Of a stretch of DNA of 64,000 nt, positions 33,774-42,041 are shown piece after piece. The position numbers and the translations under genes are program-made. This DNA comes from Phytohabitans aurantiacus. Its GTDB lineage: Bacteria > Actinomycetota > Actinomycetes > Mycobacteriales > Micromonosporaceae. The notes under the pieces are model-generated. The model worked only from the letters and a program-made list of their open reading frames with translations, was not told the DNA's origin and ran no database searches. Positions within the stretch are counted from its first letter, which is position 1, and the number at the start of each line of letters is the position of its first letter. The stretch is taken from assembly GCF_027923225.1 (NCBI RefSeq), contig NZ_BSDI01000010.1:1-64000 (forward strand), written 5' to 3'.

Positions 33774-35680
33774 CCGAGGAGTCCCTTGCCCTTGGCGTAC
33801 GGCTCGATGGCGCGTAGCCGGCCCATCATCCCATCCCACCAGTCCAGCCGACTCAGTCGCTCGAACTCGGAGCGCAGCGCGCGGAGCCGCTGATCGAGCC
33901 TGCGGATGTCCGCCGGCGAGAGCGGATTGTCGCGCCAGCCGCCCCCGCTGGTTCCGAACGCTCGCCACCAGTCGTCTCGCAGCTCGGGTGGCCGCCCGGG
34001 CGCGTTGTACTCGTCATCGAATGCGAAGGCCGCGCCGTGGTCGATCGCCCTGATCTGGCCGCCGCTGACGAGCAGGTTGCCGCCGTTACGGTCGACGTTG
34101 CCCATGAGCAGGTCGGCGAGGCCCAGCCGTGCGCCTTCGTCACTGGCCATCAGCGCGCTCGCCGCAGCGTCGTCCAGCTCGTCGAAGACGTCGCCGTCGA
34201 GGTATTCCATGTAGACCTCGTCGCGGCCGGACCGGTGGATCTCCGGCGCGCGGACGCCGGTGGCGCGGGCGACCAGGGCGCCCAGCTCCTCGGCGTCCTG
34301 CTGGTCGACGGCCGGGATGCCGGAGGAGTCCTTGGCGCGCTTGCGGACGGCCTTGGTGCCGTCGGCGAGGGTGACCAGTTCGGTTTCGGCCATGACGCCG
34401 CCGCCGAGCTGACGCCGTTCGGTGATCCCGCCGGCGACCCGGTCCCCGAGCATCGGCTTGGGCGCGGCCGCGGGCGTCGGGGTGGGCTTGGGCGGCGTCG
34501 GTGTAGCCGGCTGCGCGGCGCCACCAGGGGGCCGCTGGCGCGGCAGATTGCCAGCCCCCGGCGTCTCCCGGTACGGCAGTCGCTTCAGCTCTGGGGTGGC
34601 CTTGAGGTGGTCGCGCATCGCGCCCTGCCACTGCCGCACCTTGGCCTTCGCGGTCGCCTTGCCAGCGTCGTCCAGGGCGGCGAGCTCGCGTTCCTTCCAC
34701 CGCCGGATATGCCGCTCGATGGCGCGCTGACGCTGCTTGGCCTCGTACCCCTTGGGGTTGGACAGGTCGCCGGTCGGGACCTTGGTAGCGCCGGCGATGT
34801 AGGCCCTGAGCGCGTGTGTGCAGTTCGGGTGCTGCAACCCGGCCGCTCTAGCCTCCTCGACGCTGCCGGCGATGTCGACGGTGACCGTGCCCCGGCCGAC
34901 CGCGGACTCGAGTTCGACGCGGCCGCGGAGCCTGCCCGAGATGGAGAGGACCTTGCCCTCCCAGGGCCGGCACTTGGGGCACTCGCGCGGGCTGTTGCTG
35001 ACGATCACCGTGTCGACGCCCAGCCGGGTCAGCCGGTCTGTCTGGCCCTGCACCGCGGCGCGCTGGGTGACAGTGCGCGTGCCCATCTCGACGTACGACG
35101 ACAGCCGCCACTGCCTGCCCGCCGCGTCCGTGAAGCTCGCGATGCCCTGGTCGACGAACCGCGAGTACGCCCACTGGGCGGCCTGCCGCCGCGTCATCCC
35201 GCCGGCGACGGAGACCGCAGACGCCTGCTGGATCACCGACCGGTACACGTCCTGCACGTGCCTCAAGACGTTGCTGTGCTTGGCGCCGATGTCCTGGACC
35301 AGGGCGACAGCGAGGTTCTCCACCACGGCCGCCCGGATACCGGTCTCGGCGACTGCGGAGGCGGCCTGCACGGCCGCCGGGTTCCTGGGCAGCACCTCGG
35401 CGGGGATACCGGTCGTCGCGGCCCCTGAGCCCGTCCTGTACGCCTCGGCGAGGCTGTCCCGAATGGCCTCGGCGGCCTCGTCCTGGACCACCGCGAGGAT
35501 GGCCTCGACAGCCTGCCGCAGGGTCGCCAGGGCGCCGAGCCGGTTGACGGCCCAGTCTGCTGCGTCGATCCCGGCGGCGAGCTGGCGGGTGACCTGCTCG
35601 ACGATCGCCCGCTCAGCGCCCTGGTACAGCTCGACCACCGAGCGGGTGATCTCTTCGATTTGGTCGCCGGTGAGCGCCAC
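33770..35680 (-). CDS. MuF-type minor capsid protein fused to a kinase-like domain
   Basis: A 636-aa protein. Residues 1-300 are a phage minor-capsid/MuF head protein, with the Cys-pair motif SPRECPKCRPWEGK at 230-243 and the closing motif GLQHPNCTHALRAY at 281-294. A basic helical segment (310-365) and a Pro/Thr-rich linker (375-410) follow. Residues about 410-570 are kinase-like: GTKAVRKRAK with the presumed ATP-binding Lys at 443 or 447, helix C with E465, catalytic MGNVDRNGGN (D530, N535), and metal-binding IDHG (D547). The DRNGGN...IDHG pair resembles PI3/4-kinase and HipA-type kinases. MuF proteins with toxic C-terminal domains are known in other phages; a kinase cargo injected with the DNA is the inference. 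Confidence 0.85.
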   Translation of the reverse strand: MALTGDQIEEITRSVVELYQGAERAIVEQVTRQLAAGIDAADWAVNRLGALATLRQAVEAILAVVQDEAAEAIRDSLAEAYRTGSGAATTGIPAEVLPRNPAAVQAASAVAETGIRAAVVENLAVALVQDIGAKHSNVLRHVQDVYRSVIQQASAVSVAGGMTRRQAAQWAYSRFVDQGIASFTDAAGRQWRLSSYVEMGTRTVTQRAAVQGQTDRLTRLGVDTVIVSNSPRECPKCRPWEGKVLSISGRLRGRVELESAVGRGTVTVDIAGSVEEARAAGLQHPNCTHALRAYIAGATKVPTGDLSNPKGYEAKQRQRAIERHIRRWKERELAALDDAGKATAKAKVRQWQGAMRDHLKATPELKRLPYRETPGAGNLPRQRPPGGAAQPATPTPPKPTPTPAAAPKPMLGDRVAGGITERRQLGGGVMAETELVTLADGTKAVRKRAKDSSGIPAVDQQDAEELGALVARATGVRAPEIHRSGRDEVYMEYLDGDVFDELDDAAASALMASDEGARLGLADLLMGNVDRNGGNLLVSGGQIRAIDHGAAFAFDDEYNAPGRPPELRDDWWRAFGTSGGGWRDNPLSPADIRRLDQRLRALRSEFERLSRLDWWDGMMGRLRAIEPYAKGKGLLG

Positions 35681-35683
35681 GGA

Positions 35684-37303
35684 TCACTCCTCGCCTGGCG
35701 GGGCCTCCTCGCCGGTCGGCTCGTCCGGGTCGTTGCCGGCCAGCGCGCCCAGCGCCCCACCAACCTCGATCGGGGCTGGCTGGTCGCCCTTGATCCGATC
35801 GACCTCCTGCTTGACCTGGGTGTCGTCCCAGTCCGGATGCAGGGTGCGGACCTTGGTCTCGACCGAGATCGCCTCGGCGGCGTGGAGCAGCTGGAGCGTG
35901 CGCGCCACGGTCTCGGGTGCTTCGCTGACGCTGTCTCCAAACTCGACGTTCGGCAGGATCGGCTCCGGGCCTCGCCTGAACGCAGCGCGCTCGACGGCCA
36001 GGTGGAGCTCCAGGTACTTCGCGATGCCCGGCCGCCACGCCCCGGTGATCCGGTTGCCCCTGGTGGTGAAGCTTTGACGCTCGCGGGCTTGGACCTCGGT
36101 GGCGGTGACCGCGACTTCGCCCTCCTCGCCCAGCGTCTGGCTGGACAGTCCTGCGTGGCGGAGGGCGACCTCGACCAGGGCGTCGATGGTGGCCTTGTGC
36201 TCCACGTGCCGGATCGGGAAGTCGGTCATCGTGATGGGGGAGCCGCCACCCTTGTCGTCCGGGAGGGCGTTCAGCGCGGTGAAGACGGCACGCTCGGCGT
36301 CGAAGACGGCCCCTTGGCCGGGCCCCTTCGACTGGAGCATGTAGTCCGGCACCAAGATCCGCGCCCGTGCGAGGCGCAGCTCCTGCATCCACAGCGTCCA
36401 GCCCTCGTCGACGCTGTCGAACCACTGCTCGTTGCCGTCGAAGTCGGACTGGCCGAGGTGCTTCAGGCCGGCCGCGGTGCGCCAGAGGCGCTGCGGGCCG
36501 GCGTTGGGGATGCGGACGACGTCCAGGCGGTCGAGGCCGGTCGGCTGCGAGCCTTCGGCGTCGACCAGGTCGGCGAGGTAGGCCGTGGCGGGGTGCTCGG
36601 TGTAGGGCACTGCGCGGCCGAGGTGGGTGGGGCTTCCCTCGTACAGGGCGTAGGTGATCCGCCCGACCCGGGTGGTGCCGGGGTCGCCGACGACGTCGTG
36701 GTGCTCCAGCAGGCGTAGGACCGTCTGGCCCTCTTGCAGGATGGTCGACCAGAACGTGACCTCGATGAGGTGACCCCAGCGGATGGTTGGCAGCGCACCG
36801 TCGGCGTGGACGACGTCGGGGAAGGCCCGGTCGGGGTAGATGTCCCGGTCGATGACCGGGCGCAGGTACACGTCACCGAACACGCTGTTGGCTTCGGCCG
36901 CGTGCAGGAGCGTCGCGTTGAGGCCGTCGTCGACGAGCTGGTCCAGCCGCGTTTGTACCTCGACATCGTCCGCGGTGAGCTTGGGCGGCTCGGAGAAGAT
37001 GAGGTTGGAGGCGGTGCGGGCGAGGTCGGCGGGGAGTGGGCAGTGGAGCCGGCCGTCTCGCTGGCCTTGCGGCGGCGGTGCGCCCCATAGCCAGCGGGAG
37101 AGGGTGCCGACGAGTCCGCCGGCGTACTGGCTGGCGCGTACCCGCTGGGACGGCGGAAGGCTGTTGCTGGTCAGACCGCGGCCGTTGTAGACGTCGCGGA
37201 GGCGGTCGGTGTTGCCGACGTACCAGGCGTCCCAGTCCCTGTAGCTGGCGTAAGCGGGCACGTACGCGGGCGGGGGCCAGGCGCCCTCGGTGGGCATCGG
37301 CAT
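35684..37303 (-). CDS. Portal protein
   Basis: A 539-aa SPP1 gp6-type portal forming the dodecameric DNA gate. Segments include YVGNTDRLRDVYNGRG, VFGDVYLRPVIDRDIYPD, YMLQSKGPGQGAVFDAERAV and GLSSQTLGEEGEVAVTATEV. ATG at 37303 is chosen for its AAGGGAGG site. The frame is open to 37477, and the 218-bp space to the terminase stop is otherwise empty, so an N-terminal extension cannot be excluded. Confidence 0.88.
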   Translation of the reverse strand: MPMPTEGAWPPPAYVPAYASYRDWDAWYVGNTDRLRDVYNGRGLTSNSLPPSQRVRASQYAGGLVGTLSRWLWGAPPPQGQRDGRLHCPLPADLARTASNLIFSEPPKLTADDVEVQTRLDQLVDDGLNATLLHAAEANSVFGDVYLRPVIDRDIYPDRAFPDVVHADGALPTIRWGHLIEVTFWSTILQEGQTVLRLLEHHDVVGDPGTTRVGRITYALYEGSPTHLGRAVPYTEHPATAYLADLVDAEGSQPTGLDRLDVVRIPNAGPQRLWRTAAGLKHLGQSDFDGNEQWFDSVDEGWTLWMQELRLARARILVPDYMLQSKGPGQGAVFDAERAVFTALNALPDDKGGGSPITMTDFPIRHVEHKATIDALVEVALRHAGLSSQTLGEEGEVAVTATEVQARERQSFTTRGNRITGAWRPGIAKYLELHLAVERAAFRRGPEPILPNVEFGDSVSEAPETVARTLQLLHAAEAISVETKVRTLHPDWDDTQVKQEVDRIKGDQPAPIEVGGALGALAGNDPDEPTGEEAPPGEE

Positions 37304-37521
37304 GACGGCCTGGCCTCCCTTCCAGATCAGGTGGTCCGGCATTCCGGTGCCGCTGCCGGTGACGGTGGTCGACGTGGTGGGGAGCAGCGTGTGCTCTACC
37401 GGTCGGGGGGTGGCCTCCTGCGAAAGAAGGCAGACGATGCAGAGGACGACGCGCTTGATCTTGCTGCTTGCAGGCATGGCAGGAGCATGCGGTCAATCCG
37501 GCATTCATTTGTGACGGTCGA

Positions 37522-38823
37522 TCAAGCGGCGAGTTCTACGGCGCTGCGGAGCAACGGCCGCCAGAGCACCTCGGGCGTCTTGATCGCGTACCGGGCAGCG
37601 TCGATCGAGTGGTCATCCGTCTTGATCGGCGCGTCCGTTCCGTCGCGCTCGACCGCCTTGTCGTCCCAGCTGTAGCCGGGCATCTCGTTGATCAACCCGG
37701 TGCACGACTTGTGCACCTTCAGCAGCCCTCGGCCCAGCAGCGACGACATGAGCCGAATGCCGTCGAGCACCGCGTTGTCGGCGAGCGCCGGCGTGAGGCC
37801 ATCCTCGTGCAGTTGGAGCCGCAGCGAGGCCGCCGAGGGGTCGACGACCAGCCACTCCGGCATTACGCCCTTCAGCCCTGGCGCGACCTCGACGTTGCCG
37901 AGCCACTTCCGCAGCTCTTGGGAGAGCTTGTGGTCGGTGAGCTGCCGCCGCGCCGTGGCGGGGTCGTGGCGCCACTCGCGGGCCAGGTACAGCACGCCGT
38001 GGCCGCTGACACCCAGGAGCAGGGCAGCGGTGGCGTTGCGGGTGCCGTAGTCGATGCCCAGCGAGATCCAGCGGTGGATCGCTGGCAGGACAGGCACGAC
38101 GTGCTGGTCCTCGTCCCACATGTCGAAGACGGCGCCCTCGGCCTGCACCCAGCGGCCCTCGATGAATCGCTTGTACCAGAGGCCGACGTACTCGGTCTTG
38201 AGGTCGGCGACGTACTGCGGGTCGAGGTGCGGGTTGTCGTCGATGGTGCTGTGCCAGCTGTGGAGGTTGATCTCGCCCGTGCCGCCGGCGTTGCGGCCGC
38301 GGAGGAGGTACTTCTTGCGGAGCCAGTGGTTCGGGGCGTCCGGGTTGGTCGTGCCGAACAGCTGTGCGCCTGCCACGCTGAGTCGTGCCAGGACCTGGGT
38401 GAAGAATGCCTCCGGCACGGTGGTCAGCTCGTCGCCGTACGCAAGGCACAGCGTCATTCCGCGGACTTTGGGCTCGGCCTTGGCGTCGTTGGCGCCCAGG
38501 ACGTCGACCTCGCGGCCGAGGATCGTGCCGGTGGGCGCGCCGGGGTTGTACTTCGTCAGGCGGGCGAGGGGACCGAAGAGCGCGGGGTCGGTGAGCACCG
38601 CGAACACGTTCCGGTTGACCGACTCTCGGGTCTTCCCGAACAGCAGCACGCGCCCCGAGGTGGGCGCGGTCGCGACGGCCATCAGGAAGCGGAGCAGGCT
38701 GGAGACCGTCTTGCCGGACCGGACGCTGCCCTGCCAGATGTTCAGCCGGGCCGTGCTCTCCACGATGGAGCGCACGTGCACCGGGGCGAGGTTGCGGGTG
38801 ACGGCGTCGACGTCAATCGTCAT
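37522..38823 (-). CDS. Terminase large subunit
   Basis: A 433-aa DNA-packaging motor. ATPase Walker A QGSVRSGKTVS is at 31-41 and a Walker-B-like TLCLAYGDE follows near 125-135. The C-terminal RNase H-fold nuclease contains LGIDYGTRNATA and a late DDHSIDAARYA. Overlaps the small subunit gene by 11 bases. The length fits phage terminases. Confidence 0.92.
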   Translation of the reverse strand: MTIDVDAVTRNLAPVHVRSIVESTARLNIWQGSVRSGKTVSSLLRFLMAVATAPTSGRVLLFGKTRESVNRNVFAVLTDPALFGPLARLTKYNPGAPTGTILGREVDVLGANDAKAEPKVRGMTLCLAYGDELTTVPEAFFTQVLARLSVAGAQLFGTTNPDAPNHWLRKKYLLRGRNAGGTGEINLHSWHSTIDDNPHLDPQYVADLKTEYVGLWYKRFIEGRWVQAEGAVFDMWDEDQHVVPVLPAIHRWISLGIDYGTRNATAALLLGVSGHGVLYLAREWRHDPATARRQLTDHKLSQELRKWLGNVEVAPGLKGVMPEWLVVDPSAASLRLQLHEDGLTPALADNAVLDGIRLMSSLLGRGLLKVHKSCTGLINEMPGYSWDDKAVERDGTDAPIKTDDHSIDAARYAIKTPEVLWRPLLRSAVELAA

Positions 38824-39340
38824 CAGAGGTCGCCTGGTTGAGCTGGTCGTACGCGGCGCCGAGACCTGCGGCGAGCGCGCCGAGCATGGACTTGGCGGCG
38901 TCGATGCCGGGGTCGGCATCGTACTCGTCGAGGCGGACAGCCTTGTCAATCGCGGTGCCGATCGCGCCCATCAGGTCCCGCTTGTCGCGGAAGCTGGGCT
39001 CGTTGATCAGTGCCTGCTCGAAGGTGTTGTCCTTGCCGCCGAAGTTGTAGACCATGCACGCCGCGAAGAGCTGTTGCCGGAGCCGCTCGGCGTCGTCGAG
39101 CAGGCTGACGGCGAGCGCGGCCCGCTTGGCGCGGGCGTCGGCCTTGCGGGCCTGGGTGGCCTCGCGGACCTGGTCGCCGCGCTCGAACGACAGGTTGAGC
39201 TTGTCGGCGATGCGGGAGACGGTGCGGCCGGAGCGGTGGATGCGGCGGGCGATCTCGTTGCGGGACAGCCCTTCGGCGTGGAGCTCGGCGACGAGCCGTT
39301 CGTCGTCTTCGTTGACCGGCCGTCGGTTGCTGCTGGCCAT
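38813..39340 (-). CDS. Terminase small subunit-like protein
   Basis: A 175-aa protein with an N-terminal helix-turn-helix (VAELHAEGLSRNEIARRIHR, then SGRTVSRIADKLNLSF), a basic coiled region and an acidic C-terminus. Position before the large subunit and the HTH support recognition of the packaging site, which is probably near here. Confidence 0.75.
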   Translation of the reverse strand: MASSNRRPVNEDDERLVAELHAEGLSRNEIARRIHRSGRTVSRIADKLNLSFERGDQVREATQARKADARAKRAALAVSLLDDAERLRQQLFAACMVYNFGGKDNTFEQALINEPSFRDKRDLMGAIGTAIDKAVRLDEYDADPGIDAAKSMLGALAAGLGAAYDQLNQATSDDD

Positions 39341-39405
39341 GGGGCACCTCCGCCGGCCCTTGGCCAGCCTGGCTATGCGGCGACGCGCCTTGCGCGCTGC
39401 TTTGT

Positions 39406-39460
39406 GGTGGCCGGCGGGCAGGACTCGAACCTGCTACCCAAGCCAGTCTCGCCGGCCACC
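39406..39460 (-). ncRNA. Truncated tRNA-like element
   Basis: A 10-bp acceptor-like stem (GGTGGCCGGC with GCCGGCCACC) encloses a perfect T arm (GCAGG-TTCGAGT-CCTGC), but only about 14 bases remain where D and anticodon arms should be. It is either a decayed phage tRNA or a tRNA-shaped RNA. No anticodon can be assigned. Confidence 0.5.
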
Positions 39461-39479
39461 GTGGGATCCCCTGGCGTCG

Positions 39480-39552
39480 TGGCGGGGGCCGGACTCGAAC
39501 CGGCGTCCTCTCGGGTTATGAGCCCGGCGCGCTGCCGCTGCGCTACCCCGCA
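39480..39552 (-). tRNA. Phage tRNA-Met (anticodon CAT), initiator-like features
   Basis: A 73-nt cloverleaf: acceptor with T1 opposite C72 unpaired and six good pairs, D arm GCGC/GCGC, anticodon loop CTCATAA (CAT) on a stem with three consecutive G:C pairs (GGG/CCC), T arm GCCGG/CCGGC. No CCA is encoded. The unpaired 1-72 and the GGG/CCC stem are hallmarks of initiator tRNA, but the D arm looks elongator-like. Confidence 0.8.
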
Positions 39553-39576
39553 CCGTCCTAATCAGACCCGAGGCGG

Positions 39577-39855
39577 TCAGGCCCAGGTTCCCTGATCGGC
39601 GCCCTCGACCCGCGACGTGGCCCAGTAGGTGTCATTGCCGTCCAGAAAGACCTGGAGGTTGGCGGCCGTGCCGCCGAAGGTGTTCACGACCATGGCCGGG
39701 TAGATGTCGCCGGTGGAGGCAGGGTTGCCGACGTGGCCGACGAAGCCGGTGTTCGTGGCGGGTGCCTCGGCGAAGTCCTCGCGGCGGCGGTTGATGGCTT
39801 CGGCGTCCTGCTCGCTGAGCGTGTAGTGGACGATCCGGCCGATGGTGGGCAGCAT
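39577..39855 (-). CDS. Conserved actinophage hypothetical protein
   Basis: A 92-aa protein (MLPTIGRIVHYTLSEQDAEA..., NTFGGTAANLQVFLDGNDTY...). Small proteins of this form, with 'GRIVHYTLSEQDA' and 'VFLDGNDTYWATS', are widespread in actinomycete phages. Beta-rich, soluble, function unknown. AAGGAG upstream of the ATG. Confidence 0.75.
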   Translation of the reverse strand: MLPTIGRIVHYTLSEQDAEAINRRREDFAEAPATNTGFVGHVGNPASTGDIYPAMVVNTFGGTAANLQVFLDGNDTYWATSRVEGADQGTWA

Positions 39856-39882
39856 GAGCCGCTCCTTCTCTGGAAGGGGTGA

Positions 39883-39974
39883 GGGGTGCGCGGGCCACCG
39901 TTCAGGCCCGTACGTGGTGGCAGCCCCGAACCCACAGGCCCCGTAGGGCGGGGGTTCTCCCAGCCGCGCACCCC
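39883..39974. ncRNA. Highly structured non-coding element
   Basis: A perfect 11-bp closing stem (GGGGTGCGCGG at 39883-39893 with CCGCGCACCCC at 39964-39974) encloses two further hairpins: GCCACC/GGTGGC (39894-39899 with 39916-39921) and CCCCG/CGGGG near 39940-39952. This is a multi-branched, tRNA-like fold directly upstream of the gene at 39577. No protein-coding frame explains it. Confidence 0.55.
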
Positions 39975-40008
39975 TCGATCATCAAAATGGGAGTCCTAGG
40001 AACGACGA

Positions 40009-40039
40009 CAGCCCGGGAGCTGGGTGCTCAACCGGGCTG
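40009..40039. terminator. Hairpin in the 39.86-40.12 kb gap
   Basis: CAGCCCGG (40009-40016) pairs with CCGGGCTG (40032-40039). With the element at 39883 it fills most of the gene-free stretch 39856-40122. It lacks a T-run. Confidence 0.4.
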
Positions 40040-40122
40040 CACGTACGTTGGTCTTCGCACGCGGTGATCGCCGCCGTGCTCGGCGCTGGACACACCCCAC
40101 CTAGTCGCCGTGGGTGGTCAAA

Positions 40123-40362
40123 TCATGCGGCCAGCGTCCCGCCAACGTCAACTCGCCGCGGCCGCCCGCGTGTCGCGAGTCGCTTCCGGGCCTCGATCGC
40201 GGCGGCCTCGTCGAGTGGGTGGTACGCCACGCCGCCGGCGAGGTGGCTGGGGAGGCCGTCGCGACGGGCCCAGTTGCGCACCATGTCCGCGGTGACGTCG
40301 GGGCCGAGCGCCTGGGCGATCTCGTCGCGGGTGCCGTATCGCCGGCCGTCCACAGTGATCAT
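40123..40362 (-). CDS. Small HTH DNA-binding protein
   Basis: A 79-aa protein with a MerR-like helix-turn-helix (RDEIAQALGPDVTADMVRNW, then ARRDGLPS) and a basic C-terminus (RKRLATRGRPRR). Likely a phage regulator. Its ATG overlaps nothing but lies 4 bases inside the upstream stop, implying coupling. Confidence 0.65.
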   Translation of the reverse strand: MITVDGRRYGTRDEIAQALGPDVTADMVRNWARRDGLPSHLAGGVAYHPLDEAAAIEARKRLATRGRPRRVDVGGTLAA

Positions 40363-40577
40363 GTCGGCACCGTGCGGGTGTGGAGGGTCACGGTCGTGCC
40401 GCTCGACGTCGGCACCGACACCTCGCTGGCATCCGGGTTGTCGAGCCGTCTCTTGGCCAGGGCCATGAGGACCTCGTCGCCGTCGACAGGCACGTTGTGG
40501 CCCTCGGCGTGAAGGACCTGGATGTCGGTGCCGCGGAGAAGGGTCCAGGTGGTATTGGCGATGACCTGGTAGCTCAT
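40359..40577 (-). CDS. Small hypothetical phage protein
   Basis: A 72-aa beta-rich protein (MSYQVIANTTWTLLRGTDIQ...). The ATG at 40577 is chosen because upstream codons are low-complexity. Coupled to the HTH gene by a 4-base overlap. Unknown function. Confidence 0.6.
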   Translation of the reverse strand: MSYQVIANTTWTLLRGTDIQVLHAEGHNVPVDGDEVLMALAKRRLDNPDASEVSVPTSSGTTVTLHTRTVPT

Positions 40578-40581
40578 GCGG

Positions 40582-40788
40582 TCAGGGTAGCTGCGCCCCG
40601 TGCTGGACGCGGTCGACCAGGCCGGGCGCGAGCTGCTCGACCGCGACGGCGAGGCCGTCCAGCTGTCGGAGGCTGACGGTGACCTCGGTGGGGCGGTGCG
40701 TCGCGGTGGCGAGGAGGCGGGCGGCGGCGAGGGTGAGCCGGTCGACGGCATCGTCCCGGCCGGTGGGCTCAAGAGCTGGCGTGGTCAT
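40582..40788 (-). CDS. Small hypothetical phage protein
   Basis: A 68-aa helical protein (MTTPALEPTGRDDAVDRLTL...). First gene downstream of the promoter at 40869-40896, with about 75 bases of leader. No family recognised. Confidence 0.55.
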   Translation of the reverse strand: MTTPALEPTGRDDAVDRLTLAAARLLATATHRPTEVTVSLRQLDGLAVAVEQLAPGLVDRVQHGAQLP

Positions 40789-40868
40789 GTGTCTAGCTTG
40801 GCGTGTGGGTCGAGGTCTTTACTCACGGTGCGCTCACACAGGCTGAGTGCTTATGCATCAAAAGGCGC

Positions 40869-40896
40869 ATTATGGTGCGCGCTTGATCAAGATCAA
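40869..40896 (-). promoter_or_regulatory. Candidate sigma-70-type promoter for the late operon
   Basis: Read leftward: TTGATC (plus-strand 40891-40896), 16 bases, CATAAT (plus-strand 40869-40874). The region 40789-40896 is unusually AT-rich and precedes the run of genes through terminase into the structural module. Confidence 0.5.
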
Positions 40897-41148
40897 CTAG
40901 CCGAGTCGGAGGCTCTCCGCGGCGTCGGGCGCGACGCTCCACCGGGCGGACTGCTCCTGGACGAGGACGCGCCCGTACTTCTTCTCGGCCTGCTGCCGGG
41001 TCTTCAGACCGACCGCGTCCGCGATCTCCTGCCACGTGGCGCCGGCGTTGCGGAGGGCGGCGACAGCCTCCAACTCGCGCCGGGTGGCGGCGAGGCGGTC
41101 GGCGTGCGCGTCGGTGAGGGCCTGGAGCAGCTTCGGGTCGGCGGGCAT
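40897..41148 (-). CDS. Small HTH protein
   Basis: An 83-aa protein, all helical, with ALRNAGATWQEIADAVGLKT near residues 34-53, the form of a sigma-70-region-4-like or RepX-type HTH seen in actinophages. ATG at 41148 after CTGGAAGGA. Possible regulator of late genes; not proven. Confidence 0.6.
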   Translation of the reverse strand: MPADPKLLQALTDAHADRLAATRRELEAVAALRNAGATWQEIADAVGLKTRQQAEKKYGRVLVQEQSARWSVAPDAAESLRLG

Positions 41149-41175
41149 GGCGGCATCCTTCCAGAGACGGCGCAA

Positions 41176-41199
41176 GCCCGGCCGTGGTGGCGGCCGGGC
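41176..41199. terminator. GC hairpin between genes
   Basis: GCCCGGCCG pairs with CGGCCGGGC (9 bp) around TGGTGG, in the 67-bp gap between genes at 41148 and 41216. No T-tract. Confidence 0.45.
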
Positions 41200-41215
41200 G
41201 GTGCGCATGGTGTCG

Positions 41216-41962
41216 TCAGCCACCGAGGGCAGCGCGACGACCGTTCCCGACGCGAGGACCACCGAGGTCGGCGCGGCGGCCGGCCTCGACGCCATCGCGG
41301 TAGCCGCTGCCGGACAGCTTCCGGTGGCGGGCCTTGCCGAGCTTCGGGTACGCCTCCTCCAGCTTGCGCTGGACGACCGTGGCGCGGTCGGCGAGGACCA
41401 GGGCCACGGACGGGCCGCCGGTGCCGGTCTGCTCGCGCTCCTGGGCGGCGTTCGCGGCGGCGCGCTGCTCGGCCTGCTGGAGTCGCCGGGCGATCATGGC
41501 GGCGAAGCCGGCGAGCCAGGAGCGGCGGAACGCGGCCGCGCTCTCCCCGTAGGGCACCCACGTCTGCGTCATGCCGTTGACCGCCTGGAGCAGCAGCGAC
41601 GTGAACAGCATGTCGACGCGCTCCAGGTCGCTGGCGTAGCCGAACAGGTGAACCGAGTAGCGGCCGTCCCAGCCGCGCTTGAGGACGGTCTTGCAGCCCA
41701 GCGCCATGCCGACCTGGGACAGCAGGCGCTGCTTGTCCAGCGCGTACGGCGCCTGGACGGTGATGATCCGGTCGCCGGGGGTGTCGCTGGTGGGGTCGGC
41801 GGCGGCGAGCATGGCGCGGTCGACGCCGTACTTGGCCATCAGCTCGGCGGCCTTGGCGGTGTAGGTCTCGGCCTCTTCCGGTGTGGCGGCCGGGTCTTCG
41901 GCCTTGGTGAGCAGGGCGCGGATACGGGCGAGCATCTTCTCGGGCGCGTCGGTGGTGGTCAT
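41216..41962 (-). CDS. DUF2786-family protein
   Basis: A 248-aa protein. The N-terminal DUF2786 motif (MLARIRALLTKAEDPAATPE; ETYTAKAAELMAKYGVDRAM) is clear. A second domain (GRYSVHLFGYASDLERVDML; FRRSWLAGFAAMIARRL) follows, ending in a GYRDGVEAGRRADLG box. The family is common in actinobacterial phages and their hosts; function unknown. ATG with AGAAGGAGC upstream. Confidence 0.85.
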   Translation of the reverse strand: MTTTDAPEKMLARIRALLTKAEDPAATPEEAETYTAKAAELMAKYGVDRAMLAAADPTSDTPGDRIITVQAPYALDKQRLLSQVGMALGCKTVLKRGWDGRYSVHLFGYASDLERVDMLFTSLLLQAVNGMTQTWVPYGESAAAFRRSWLAGFAAMIARRLQQAEQRAAANAAQEREQTGTGGPSVALVLADRATVVQRKLEEAYPKLGKARHRKLSGSGYRDGVEAGRRADLGGPRVGNGRRAALGG

Positions 41963-42010
41963 CGTGCTCCTTCTGGTGGGTCGATGGGCTGGGCTGAGCG
42001 GCCTTGGCGA

Positions 42011-42028
42011 GGCCCGCCGTGGCGGGCC
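42011..42028. terminator. GC hairpin between genes
   Basis: GGCCCGCC-GT-GGCGGGCC, a perfect 8-bp stem with a 2-base loop, in the 79-bp gap 41963-42041. No T-tract. Confidence 0.45.
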
Positions 42029-42041
42029 CCACCAGGGGCGC

